From Modestobacter sp. (GTDB lineage Bacteria; Actinomycetota; Actinomycetes; Mycobacteriales; Geodermatophilaceae): 12,260 nucleotides of DNA. This document shows, piece after piece, positions 1-6,896 of the stretch. The DNA is taken from contig JAOPUQ010000056.1 in assembly GCA_025963425.1 (NCBI GenBank), positions 1 to 12,260 on the forward strand. The letters run 5' to 3'. The notes beneath the pieces are model-generated. The model was not told the DNA's origin, did not search any database, and worked only from the letters and a program-made list of their open reading frames with translations. Position 1 is the first letter of the stretch; each line of letters opens with the position of its first letter. The position numbers and the translations under genes were made by a program.

Positions 1-656
1 CGCGTGTCGACGGCTTCCCAGACGTAGGGCACGCCGCCGGGGAAGCCGAACGGGCGGCCCTCCTCCTTGCAGATGGCGGCGTAGGCGCCGATGACCGGGG
101 GCAGGTTCATGACGACCCCGGTGTTGGCGCCGACGATGAGCTGCGGTCGGAAGATGGTGACGTCGAAGCCCTCCGTGGCGGACTTCCCCGTGATGTAGTC
201 CTCCTGCAGCCAGTAGAAGTTCGCATGGTCGTCTCGGGGGTAGCGCTCCCGGGCGGGGGTGCGCATCGGGTGCAGGTGGATGCCGTAGGCCTTCGTGCCC
301 TGCAGCAGGGTCACGTGCTTGAGGTCGGCGACCGCACTGAGGGGCTCGATGAGGTTTCGCAGCATGGCCAGGTTGGTGTCCATCTGGTCCTGCTCGGTCC
401 ACCCGGCGACGAGCCCGGGCTTCTCGTAGACGGCGGTGTAGACGACGTGGGTGACGTCAGCGAGGTCCGTGACAGCCTCCCGGGTCGCGGCCTCGTCCCG
501 CAGGTCGATGGAGCGGTGCTCGAAGGTCCGGTCGCTGAACACCTCCGGCCTGCGTCGTGACAGGGCGATGACCTTCCAGTCGTCATCGAGGAAGGTGTCG
601 ACGCATGCGGCACCGACGAGCCCGCTGGCGCCGGCGATGAGAACGGTGTTGGTCAT
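1..656 (-). CDS. PRISE-type SDR enone reductase (progesterone 5-beta-reductase/iridoid synthase-like), 3' end outside window
   Basis: A short-chain dehydrogenase/reductase predicted to reduce the C=C bond of an enone with NAD(P)H. The visible 218 residues start at ATG 656, with AGGAG at 663-667 six bases upstream. A Rossmann glycine motif GASGLVG is at residues 9-15. The family fingerprint is clear: QGTKAYG (120-126, Lys122), NFYWLQEDY (146-154, Tyr148) and MNLPPVIGAYAAICKEEG (183-200), which closely follow the plant progesterone 5-beta-reductase segments with catalytic Lys and Tyr. These features place it in the PRISE group rather than among classical SDRs with YxxxK. It is the last gene of a minus-strand series (hydrolase, CoA ligase, reductase) but is separated from the ligase by 141 bp and may have its own transcript. 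About half the usual length (near 350-390 residues) is visible. The substrate cannot be read from the sequence. Annotation pipelines will probably call it an NAD-dependent epimerase/dehydratase. Confidence 0.88.
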   Translation of the reverse strand, partial: MTNTVLIAGASGLVGAACVDTFLDDDWKVIALSRRRPEVFSDRTFEHRSIDLRDEAATREAVTDLADVTHVVYTAVYEKPGLVAGWTEQDQMDTNLAMLRNLIEPLSAVADLKHVTLLQGTKAYGIHLHPMRTPARERYPRDDHANFYWLQEDYITGKSATEGFDVTIFRPQLIVGANTGVVMNLPPVIGAYAAICKEEGRPFGFPGGVPYVWEAVDT

Positions 657-694
657 GACTCTCTCCTGGAGGTGGGCATGGCGGTCATGGCGAA

Positions 695-711
695 GGTGAG
701 CTGCCCTCACC
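695..711 (-). terminator. Small stem-loop between CoA ligase and reductase genes
   Basis: GGTGAG (695-700) pairs perfectly with CTCACC (706-711) across a 5-base loop. It lies 87 bp past the ligase stop and about 40 bp before the reductase start. It has no T-tract, so it could be a weak terminator, a leader structure or chance. Confidence 0.2.
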
Positions 712-797
712 GCCCTCGGGTGGGGATCGGTGCGTGATGTCTGGGTGGCTGCGCCGGGCCCGGGTGTCCGCGGCCCAGCGCAGCCGATGCGGTGCGG

Positions 798-2465
798 TCA
801 GGCGTTGTTCAGGGTCCGGGTGCGCAGCTCGCGCCGCAGGAGCTTGCCGGTGACCGTCTTGGGGATCTCGTCGAGGAACTCGATCTGCCGCGGGTACTTG
901 TAGGCGGCCATGCGTTCCTTGGTGAAGGCGATGAGCTCACCTTCGGTGACGCTCTTGCCGGGGCGGAGGCTGACGAAGGCCTTCACCGTTTCCCCCCGGT
1001 ACTCGTCGGGGACCCCGACGACGGCGGCCTCGCGGACGGCTTCGTGCTCGTAGAGCACGTCCTCGACCTCGCGGGGCCACACCTTGTAGCCGCCGGCGTT
1101 GATCTGGTCCTTCTTGCGGTCGACGATGTAGAACCAGCCCCGGTCGTCCATGTAGCCGACGTCGCCGGTGTGCAGGGAGCCGCCCGGGAGGGCTGTGGCG
1201 GTCTCCTCGGGCTTGTTCCAGTAGCCGGCGACGACCTGGGGACCGGTGGTCACCAGTTCGCCGACCTCGCCGGCGAGCAGCTCCTCGCCGTCGTCCCCGA
1301 CGATCGTGACTGTCGTGTTGTAGACGGGCACCCCGACCGACAGGGCGCCGGATGCCTCGTCGACGGGTGCCTCGGCGCCGAAGGGCACAGCGTGTGACGG
1401 CGAGGTGGTCTCGGTCAGCCCGTAGATGTTGTGGATGTAATGCCCGAACGCCGACTGGAACGCCTTGACCGTGCTCGGGGGGATGGGCGCCCCGCCGGAG
1501 TAGATCTTGGTGAGGCTGGTCAGGGCCTCCTTGTCGGCGTCGGGCGCGTTCATCAGGGCGATGAACACGGTGATCGACCCGACGGTGAAGGTCGCCCTCT
1601 CGGCCCGGGCGGTCTCGATGGTCAGCGCCGGGTCGAGCCGGTACATCAGGACGAGCGGTGCTCCGGTCCGCAGCGAGATCGCGATGTGGCCGACCAGCCC
1701 GGTGATGTGGAACAGCGGCGCGATCCCGAGCACCACGTCGTCAGGGCCGATCCCGATCCAGTCCCGGTAGGTCTGGGCATTGAAGACCACGTTGCGGTGC
1801 GTGGTCATCGCCCCCTTGGGCGGGCCGGTCGTCCCCGACGTGTACGTCAAGAAGGCGACGTCGTCGGGTCCCAGCGTCACCGCCGGGGCTGCCCGGCCGG
1901 CGTACCGGGCGAGCAGGTCGGCCAGGTCGAGGGTGTCCGGGCAGTCGATGCGCTCGATACCGGAGAAGACGCGTGGGTCGTTGCGCGTCTGGTGCTCCAG
2001 CTCCGACGTGGTGATGACGGTCTGCACCTCCGTGCCCCCGACGACGTGCGAGGCCACGTCCCGGTGAAGGCTCTGCAGGCAGACCAGCACCCGGGCGCCG
2101 GAGTCCTTGAGCAGCTGCTCCAGCTCGCGCTCGCGGTTCATGGGGTTGATGGAGACCGCGATCCCGCCGGCCTTCCACGTGCCCAGCTGGGCGATCACGA
2201 ACTGCGGCACGTTCTGCAGGTACAGCGCGACCCGGTCACCGGTGGCGAAGCCTGTGTCGGCCAGACCGGCGGCGAAGGCATCCGTCAGCTCGTCGAGCTC
2301 GCGGTAGGTGATGCGCCCGTCGAAGTAGCGGATGGCGTCGCCGTCGGGGTTGCGCTGCACGGTGGCCTGGAACATGTCCAGTGCGTTGTCGTACTCGACG
2401 TCGATCTCGGCGGGCTGGCCAGGCGCGTATTGCGCCAGCCACGGCTTGTCGTCGCGGGTGCTCAT
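798..2465 (-). CDS. Acyl-CoA synthetase (AMP-forming, FadD-like class I adenylating enzyme)
   Basis: Activates a carboxylic acid to its acyl-CoA through an acyl-adenylate, using ATP and CoA, in the cytoplasm. The 555-residue protein has the full class I set: the P-loop YTSGTTGPPKG (208-218), YGLTE (348-352), LHTGD (431-435), the hinge region around VDRKKDQINAGGYK (448-461), and the C-terminal PKTVTGKLLRREL (535-547) with catalytic Lys541. Its length is normal for medium- or long-chain fatty acyl-CoA ligases. ATG 2465 was chosen because the conserved N-terminus begins there and it follows the upstream hydrolase stop by only 8 bp. There is no good Shine-Dalgarno, so translation is probably coupled to the hydrolase gene. 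The frame stays open upstream, but that part lies inside the hydrolase gene. In context it likely charges the acid processed by the nearby kinase and dehydrogenase, like LvaE in the levulinate pathway. Chain-length specificity cannot be inferred. Confidence 0.93.
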   Translation of the reverse strand: MSTRDDKPWLAQYAPGQPAEIDVEYDNALDMFQATVQRNPDGDAIRYFDGRITYRELDELTDAFAAGLADTGFATGDRVALYLQNVPQFVIAQLGTWKAGGIAVSINPMNRERELEQLLKDSGARVLVCLQSLHRDVASHVVGGTEVQTVITTSELEHQTRNDPRVFSGIERIDCPDTLDLADLLARYAGRAAPAVTLGPDDVAFLTYTSGTTGPPKGAMTTHRNVVFNAQTYRDWIGIGPDDVVLGIAPLFHITGLVGHIAISLRTGAPLVLMYRLDPALTIETARAERATFTVGSITVFIALMNAPDADKEALTSLTKIYSGGAPIPPSTVKAFQSAFGHYIHNIYGLTETTSPSHAVPFGAEAPVDEASGALSVGVPVYNTTVTIVGDDGEELLAGEVGELVTTGPQVVAGYWNKPEETATALPGGSLHTGDVGYMDDRGWFYIVDRKKDQINAGGYKVWPREVEDVLYEHEAVREAAVVGVPDEYRGETVKAFVSLRPGKSVTEGELIAFTKERMAAYKYPRQIEFLDEIPKTVTGKLLRRELRTRTLNNA

Positions 2466-2473
2466 CGTTGGGT

Positions 2474-3442
2474 TCAGCGGATCACGATCGGGTTGACCGG
2501 CGCGCCGGTGCCGTTGACGACCTTGAGCGGCGCGGCGGCGTAGAGGAAGGACCACCGGCCGTCCGCGGCGCAAGCATCGGCCAGGTCGTCGAGCCAGGCG
2601 ATCTCGGTCAGTGCCACGCCGAGGTTGCGCATCAGCGCGCAGTGCAGCGGAAGGGCGACACCTGACTGGGGGTCGTACGTGACCTCGTTGGCGATCGTGT
2701 CGGTGACCAGGTTCGGGACCTCCCGGTCCTGGAACCACTCGACCAGCTCGCGGGAGTAGGTCAGGCCGGGCTCGACGAAGCCGTCGTAGAAGGCCGCCGG
2801 GTCGTTGAGCTGGTACCAGTACTTCATCCAGCCGGTCCGGATGAGGAGCACGTCGTGCGGGAGGATGTCCACGCCCTGGGCGGCCGCGGCGGCCTCGAGG
2901 TCGGTGTGGTCGAAGGTCTCGCCCTTGTCCAGGTAGTCCTTGCCGCGGTGGCGGGCCATGTCGATGAGCACGCCGCGGCCGACGATGCCCTTCTCGGCGA
3001 TCGGCAGGACCGAGGCCTTCTGCATCGCGTCGACGGTGGTGCGCGCGTCGTAGCCGTTCCAGAGCTTGCCGTCGTACCAGACGTGGCCCAGCGCGTCGTA
3101 CTGGGTGGAGCCCTGCAGGAAGATCTTCGCGGTGTCATCGGCGTAGTGCAGGCCGCCGGGGAACTGCGGGGCGCCATCGCCGTCCCAGGTGGACTCGTCG
3201 AGCTCGTTCTGCCGCTTGATGCCCTCGCGACCGGGCCACAGCGGGTCGCCGGGGGCCTCCGTGCGGCCCATCTGGATCTGCAGGGTGAAGACCTCGCCGG
3301 TCTTGATGTGCTGGACACCGCGCAGCACCTCGGCGGCGTCGAGGTAGTTCAGGGCGCCGACCTCGTCATCAGCACCCCACTTTCCCCAGTTCGACGGGGT
3401 GTCCTCGCCGAGGAGGTCACGCATTGCGGGGGCTTCGGACAT
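2474..3442 (-). CDS. Cyclase-family (PF04199-type) metal-dependent hydrolase
   Basis: A 322-residue member of the cyclase/kynurenine formamidase/isatin hydrolase fold, which uses divalent metal to hydrolyse cyclic or linear amides and esters. The metal motif region is at residues 110-120 (Q-G-S-T-Q-Y-D-A-L-G-H). Asp116 and His120 are kept, but the two earlier His of the usual HxxTHxDxxxH are Gln110 and Gln114, a variant I recall from actinobacterial cyclase-family proteins. Later conserved points are RTGW (202-205), the segment around Asp248, His267 and Glu280. ATG 3442 has AAGGAG at 3452-3457, 9 bp upstream. It is the first gene of the unit that continues into the CoA ligase, with a putative promoter and operator upstream. 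I infer that it opens a ring, perhaps a lactone, to give the acid the ligase activates. The name 'cyclase' is historical and should not be taken as an activity. Confidence 0.85.
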   Translation of the reverse strand: MSEAPAMRDLLGEDTPSNWGKWGADDEVGALNYLDAAEVLRGVQHIKTGEVFTLQIQMGRTEAPGDPLWPGREGIKRQNELDESTWDGDGAPQFPGGLHYADDTAKIFLQGSTQYDALGHVWYDGKLWNGYDARTTVDAMQKASVLPIAEKGIVGRGVLIDMARHRGKDYLDKGETFDHTDLEAAAAAQGVDILPHDVLLIRTGWMKYWYQLNDPAAFYDGFVEPGLTYSRELVEWFQDREVPNLVTDTIANEVTYDPQSGVALPLHCALMRNLGVALTEIAWLDDLADACAADGRWSFLYAAAPLKVVNGTGAPVNPIVIR

Positions 3443-3480
3443 CGTTGTCGTCTCCTTCGTCGGGCCTACGCGGCCCAGTC

Positions 3481-3500
3481 AATCGAGCGCTCGCACGGTT
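3481..3500. promoter_or_regulatory. Operator site A, imperfect 20-bp inverted repeat before the hydrolase-ligase genes
   Basis: The half-sites are AATCGAGCGC and, on the other strand, AACCGTGCGA. They match the half-site AACCGAGCGA at 8/10 and 9/10, and the whole site matches site B (5871-5890) at 15 of 20 positions. It lies 10 bp downstream of the putative -10 of the hydrolase promoter, where a repressor would block transcription. It is the weakest of the three copies. Confidence 0.6.
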
Positions 3501-3510
3501 GCGTTTAGAC

Positions 3511-3539
3511 ATGATGCAGATCACTCTGTAGAGGGTCAA
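3511..3539 (-). promoter_or_regulatory. Putative promoter of the hydrolase-ligase unit
   Basis: On the minus strand, TTGACC (3534-3539) and CATCAT (3511-3516) are separated by exactly 17 bp. This fits a housekeeping sigma-70-like promoter. The expected start is about 3503-3506, just before operator site A. Confidence 0.5.
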
Positions 3540-3540
3540 G

Positions 3541-3570
3541 AGGCGGTTCGGGGAGATTTCACGACCGCCT
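3541..3570. promoter_or_regulatory. Second inverted repeat in the divergent region, possible operator
   Basis: AGGCGGT (3541-3547) and ACCGCCT (3564-3570) form a perfect 7-bp inverted repeat with a 16-bp centre. It lies between the hydrolase promoter and the start of the first XRE-TetR gene and differs in sequence from operator sites A-C. It may be bound by the XRE part of a regulator or by another factor. No T-tract follows, so a terminator is unlikely. Confidence 0.3.
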
Positions 3571-3626
3571 TGCCCATGGACACGCGCAGGACTGTTTAGG
3601 TTCAACGAACACTTTGGGGGGCGGCG

Positions 3627-4556
3627 ATGGGGCCGAGCGAGGACCGACGATCAACGGAGTCGATGCTCGGCGCTCAGGTGCGAGCGGCCCGGGCGGCCAG
3701 AGGGGTCACCCTGCGCGGTCTCGCCAAGACCCTGGACCTCAGCCCGGCCACCCTGAGCCAGATCGAGAACGGGCACACCAGCCTCAGCGTGAGCCGGTTG
3801 AGTCGGATCGCCGACGCCCTCGGCCTGAGCGTGCTGCAGATCCTGGACACGGTCGTCGAGCCGGCAGCCACTCCCGGGCAGGTGCCCCGCGCCGCGACCG
3901 AGATCGTCAAGGATGACGCCCCGTCGGCGCAGACCCACTGGCGCGAGTACGGACCACTCGGCTTCGATCCGGTTTTGCAGGCTGCTCTCGACGAGTTCCT
4001 GGAGATCGGATATCACGGGGCGACCGTGCGCGGCATCGCAGCCAGGTGCGGGCTGTCGGTCTCGGGGATCTACCACTACTACGTCAGCAAGCAGCAGATG
4101 CTCGTCCGCATCCTGGACCTCACGATGGCCGACCTGACACGGCGTTCGCATGCTGCCCGGGCGGAGGGCCGGAATCCTGTCGAGCGTTTCAGTCTCCTGA
4201 TCGAGAACCTGGCGTTGTTCCACACGCACCGGCGGGAACTGGGGTTCGTCGGAGCAAGTGAGATGCGCGGCTTGGACGACGACAACCGCCACCAGATCGC
4301 CGACATGCGCACCGCTCAGCAGCGCTTGGTCGACGACGAGGTCGAGCAGGCCGTACAGGGCGGCCGTTTCCGGGCCGACCGGCCGCACGAGGCTGCCCGC
4401 GCCGTCGTCAGCATGTGCACCGCACTGCCGACCTGGTGGCACCGAGGGGGACCGTTCGGCCCCGAGCAGATTGCCGAGCAGTACGTCCGCTTCGCCTTGG
4501 ACCTGATGCGTGCCGGCGCAGTCCCCGAGACCACCGAGGTTGGCAGGGCCTCCTGA
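3627..4556 (+). CDS. XRE-TetR double-domain transcriptional regulator, copy 1
   Basis: A 309-residue regulator with two DNA-binding modules. Residues 15-72 form an XRE/Cro-type helix-turn-helix (LRGLAKTLDLSPATLSQIENG at its core). A linker of about 40 residues leads to a TetR-type helix-turn-helix at about 115-161 (FLEIGYHGATVRGIAARCGL, then SVSGIYHYYVSKQQML). Residues 165-295 resemble the ligand domain of TetR regulators of acyl-CoA metabolism (ALFHTHRRELGFVGASEM at 196-213). TetR proteins are normally near 200 residues with no XRE part. ATG 3627 follows a G-rich stretch (3616-3621), a weak ribosome site. A lone -10-like TAGGTT is at 3597-3602. It is divergent from the hydrolase-ligase genes and convergent with the dehydrogenase gene. 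Likely a repressor released by an acyl-CoA intermediate. Paralogous to the protein encoded at 5919-6785. Confidence 0.9.
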   Translation: MGPSEDRRSTESMLGAQVRAARAARGVTLRGLAKTLDLSPATLSQIENGHTSLSVSRLSRIADALGLSVLQILDTVVEPAATPGQVPRAATEIVKDDAPSAQTHWREYGPLGFDPVLQAALDEFLEIGYHGATVRGIAARCGLSVSGIYHYYVSKQQMLVRILDLTMADLTRRSHAARAEGRNPVERFSLLIENLALFHTHRRELGFVGASEMRGLDDDNRHQIADMRTAQQRLVDDEVEQAVQGGRFRADRPHEAARAVVSMCTALPTWWHRGGPFGPEQIAEQYVRFALDLMRAGAVPETTEVGRAS

Positions 4557-4624
4557 TCACGGCGTCCGCGCGGAGAGGGGAGCGAGACCTTCCTCGGAGC
4601 AGGGCCCGGACGCTCGTGCGGACC

Positions 4625-5854
4625 TCACCGCCCCGGGGGCAGGGCCGGAGCGCGGCGCAGCTCGGCCTTGGCGATGGAGCGCAGGTGCACCTCGTCCGGG
4701 CCGTCGAACAGTCGCATGGCGCGGTGCCAGGCGGACATGGCCGCCAGCGGGGTCACATCGGTGACGCCGGCCCCACCGTGCACCTGGATCGCGCGGTCGA
4801 TGACACTGTTGGCCGCACGGGGGACGGCGACCTTGGCCATGGCGACCAGGTCTCGGGCCGCCTTGTTGCCCTGCGTGTCGATGACGTGACTGGCGCGGTG
4901 ACACAGCAGCCGGGCCTGCTCGATCTCCACCCTGGACTCAGCGATCTGTTGCTGCACGACGCCCTGCTCGGCCAGCGGACCGCCGAAGGCCACCCGGTCC
5001 TTGACCCGCGCCACCATCAAGGCCAGAGCACGCTCGGCCGCGCCGAGGGCGCGCATGCAGTGATGGATCCGGCCAGGGCCCAGGCGGGCCTGGGCAGCGG
5101 CGAAGCCGCCGCCCTCCTCCCCGAGCACGTTCGTCACTGGCACCCGGACCCCGTCGAACCGGACCTCGGCATGGCCGTGCTGGTCGTGATGGCCCATCAC
5201 GGGGTAGTCGCGGACGACGGTGACCCCCGGGGTGTCTCGGGGGACGAGGACCATCGTCTGCTGCCGGTGCGTCGGGGCGGTCGGGTCGGTCTTCCCCATC
5301 ACGATGAGCAATGCGCACCGAGGGTCCATGGCGCCACTGGTCCACCACTTGCGCCCGGTGATGACGTACTCGTTGCCGTCGCGCTCCACCCGGGTGGCGA
5401 TGTTGGTGGCGTCGCTGCTGGCGACGTCCGGCTCGGTCATGGCGAAGGCGGAGCGGATCTGCCCCGCGAGCAGCGGCTCGAGCCACTCCTGCTTCTGCTG
5501 CTCGCTACCCAACAGGTGCAGCAGTTCCATGTTGCCGGTGTCAGGGGCCTGGCAGTTGATCGCCTCGGGCGCGATGTCGAGGCTCCAGCCGGACAGCTCG
5601 GCGATCGGCGCGTACTCGAGTTGGGTCAGCCCCGACTCGGCCGGCAGGAACAGGTTCCACAGGCCCAACGCACGCGCCTGCTCCTTGAGGTCCTCGACCA
5701 CGGGCGGGACGACGTGGTCGTCGGGACCGGCGCTCCGGCGGTGCGCCAGATAGGCGGACTCTGCCGGCAGGACATGCTCCCGCATGAACGCCGACATGCG
5801 GTCCTGCAGATCCTGGGCCCGGGCCGACGGGGCTGGAAGGTCGTACTCGATCAC
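4625..5854 (-). CDS. Acyl-CoA dehydrogenase, ACAD10/11 (LvaC-like) subfamily
   Basis: A flavin-dependent acyl-CoA dehydrogenase of 409 residues, normal family length. The FAD/substrate signature FAMTEPDVASSDATN (137-151), the GRKWWTSGAMDPRC region (167-180), LGPGRIHHCMRALG (258-271) and QVHGGAGV (357-364) are all present. At the position where MCAD has its catalytic Glu in YEG, this protein has FDGPDEVH (383-390), so Asp384 is the likely base. This pattern is typical of the ACAD10/11 group. Those enzymes, with a dedicated kinase, convert 4-phospho-acyl-CoA to 3-hydroxyacyl-CoA for beta-oxidation. Such a kinase is encoded at 6897-7931. I prefer GTG 5854, with AGGAGG at 5860-5865 five bases upstream. 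TTG 5857 is possible but too close to that site. A putative promoter and operator precede it. Substrate assignment rests on subfamily and neighbours. Confidence 0.92.
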   Translation of the reverse strand: MIEYDLPAPSARAQDLQDRMSAFMREHVLPAESAYLAHRRSAGPDDHVVPPVVEDLKEQARALGLWNLFLPAESGLTQLEYAPIAELSGWSLDIAPEAINCQAPDTGNMELLHLLGSEQQKQEWLEPLLAGQIRSAFAMTEPDVASSDATNIATRVERDGNEYVITGRKWWTSGAMDPRCALLIVMGKTDPTAPTHRQQTMVLVPRDTPGVTVVRDYPVMGHHDQHGHAEVRFDGVRVPVTNVLGEEGGGFAAAQARLGPGRIHHCMRALGAAERALALMVARVKDRVAFGGPLAEQGVVQQQIAESRVEIEQARLLCHRASHVIDTQGNKAARDLVAMAKVAVPRAANSVIDRAIQVHGGAGVTDVTPLAAMSAWHRAMRLFDGPDEVHLRSIAKAELRRAPALPPGR

Positions 5855-5870
5855 CAAAGCCTCCTGAACA

Positions 5871-5890
5871 AACCGAGCGATTGATCGGTT
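5871..5890. promoter_or_regulatory. Operator site B, 20-bp inverted repeat before the dehydrogenase
   Basis: The arms AACCGA (5871-5876) and TCGGTT (5885-5890) are perfect, and 8 of 10 positions pair over the whole dyad. It begins 3 bp past the putative -10 and ends just before the AGGAGG ribosome site, so a bound protein would cover the transcription start. It is 18/20 identical to site C read on the opposite strand. Confidence 0.75.
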
Positions 5891-5893
5891 CAG

Positions 5894-5922
5894 ACCGTAA
5901 GCGTCAGGCGTCTCCCCGTCAA
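5894..5922 (-). promoter_or_regulatory. Putative promoter of the acyl-CoA dehydrogenase gene
   Basis: On the minus strand, TTGACG (5917-5922) and TACGGT (5894-5899) are separated by 17 bp. The -35 overlaps the stop codon of the upstream regulator gene. The predicted start (about 5885-5888) falls inside operator site B. Confidence 0.6.
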
Positions 5923-6785
5923 TGCGCGAGGCGGACGACGCCCAGGGCGAAGTCGACGTACTGGCGGGCGACCACCTCGGGGCCCGACGGGCCGCCCGGA
6001 GACCACCACTGCGGCAGGGCGGTGCACATGGTGACGACGGCGCGGGCCGCCTCCCGGGGCAGCGGTGTGGTCATCAATGCGCGACGACAGCCCTCGGCTA
6101 TCTCCTCGTCGACCATGGACTGCACGACCTGCCGGGCGGCGGCGATCCGCGTGCGGTCCGGTTCCGCGACGCTGCGCATCTCGCTGGCGCCGATGAAGCC
6201 CAACTCACGCCGGTGGGTGTGGAAGAGGGCCAGGCACTCGACCAGCCGGGAATACCGCTCGACGGGCCCGTCACCCTCGGCGCGTGCCGCGCTCGCGCGC
6301 CTCAACAGGTCGGCCATCGCGAGGTCGAGCAGCGCCACCAGCAGGTGCTGCTTGGTGGGCCAGTGGTGGTAGATGCCTGGGACGGAGAGGTTGGCCCGCG
6401 CCGCGATGTCGCGGATGCTGGCTCCGTGGTACCCGAGCTCGACGAAGGCCTCCAGCGCGCCCGCGAGCGGTGGGGCCAGTCGCAGCGGCGGGTAGTCACG
6501 CCAGGTCAGGTCGGCGGTGGGGGTGGCCGGGTCGGCGGGGACCACGGCGGGCGCGCCCAGGCTGTCGGGGTCGGTGCCGAACAGGCGGGCCGCCGCGTCC
6601 AGCCGGCTCTCGCCGATCCCGGTGTGCCCGTTCTCGATCGCGCTCCACGTGGCGGCGCTGACGCCCAGCGCCTGGGCCGCTTCCCGCAAGGTGAGTCCCG
6701 CGGAACGCCGGGCTGCACGCAACCGCGGACCGAGCGGCTCGGCCGCCGCCACCGAGTGGTCGGGCCTGCGCTGGTCTCGCTCCAC
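5919..6785 (-). CDS. XRE-TetR double-domain transcriptional regulator, copy 2
   Basis: A 288-residue paralogue of the regulator at 3627-4556, with the same layout: XRE helix-turn-helix (about 18-75, with SAATWSAIENGH), linker, TetR helix-turn-helix (about 105-151, GYHGASIRDIAARANLSV then PGIYHHWPTKQHLL) and acyl-CoA-regulator-like ligand domain (about 155-285). Long stretches are shared with copy 1, for example LALFHTHRRELGF.GASEMR and EAARAVV.MCTALP.WW. I chose GTG 6785 because purine-rich GGAGAGGGCGGG lies just upstream and the start then matches copy 1. The frame extends to a TTG at 6845, but a possible -10 (TACCTT, 6844-6849) sits there. It is co-directional with the dehydrogenase 64 bp downstream and divergent from the kinase. 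Likely an autoregulated repressor acting on sites A-C. Which paralogue binds which site is unknown. Confidence 0.88.
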   Translation of the reverse strand: MERDQRRPDHSVAAAEPLGPRLRAARRSAGLTLREAAQALGVSAATWSAIENGHTGIGESRLDAAARLFGTDPDSLGAPAVVPADPATPTADLTWRDYPPLRLAPPLAGALEAFVELGYHGASIRDIAARANLSVPGIYHHWPTKQHLLVALLDLAMADLLRRASAARAEGDGPVERYSRLVECLALFHTHRRELGFIGASEMRSVAEPDRTRIAAARQVVQSMVDEEIAEGCRRALMTTPLPREAARAVVTMCTALPQWWSPGGPSGPEVVARQYVDFALGVVRLAH

Positions 6786-6819
6786 CGTCCCGCCCTCTCC
6801 CGATCGCGACACCGGCTGC

Positions 6820-6848
6820 TTGACAGCCGTTGACGACCGGAGCAAGGT
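6820..6848 (+). promoter_or_regulatory. Possible promoter of the kinase gene
   Basis: TTGACA (6820-6825, perfect -35) is followed after 17 bp by CAAGGT (6843-6848), a poor -10 keeping A2 and T6. A second -35-like TTGACG is at 6830-6835. The start would be near 6855, upstream of operator site C. The -10 is weak, so confidence is low. Confidence 0.35.
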
Positions 6849-6868
6849 ACCAGTTCAAGTGTTCAGGC

Positions 6869-6888
6869 GACCGATCACTCGCTCGGTT
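6869..6888. promoter_or_regulatory. Operator site C, between regulator copy 2 and the kinase
   Basis: The dyad has ACCGA (6870-6874) and TCGGT (6883-6887). Read on the minus strand it matches site B at 18 of 20 positions, with one perfect AACCGAGCGA half-site. It lies 9 bp before the chosen kinase start and about where the -35 of regulator copy 2 would be, so one protein could repress both directions. Confidence 0.75.
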
Positions 6889-6896
6889 CAGTGGGG

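Noticed and set aside
754..763. Perfect palindrome CCGGGCCCGG
   Set aside because: Short and pure GC, expected by chance in this composition; no link to a gene start.
2466..2738. Upstream extension of the acyl-CoA synthetase
   Set aside because: It is entirely inside the hydrolase gene in another frame, and the conserved N-terminus begins at ATG 2465.
4557..4624. Bidirectional terminator in the convergent gap (GCGTCCG 4562-4568 with CGGACGC 4607-4613)
   Set aside because: The loop would be 38 bases and competing pairings exist, so I could not support a defined hairpin.
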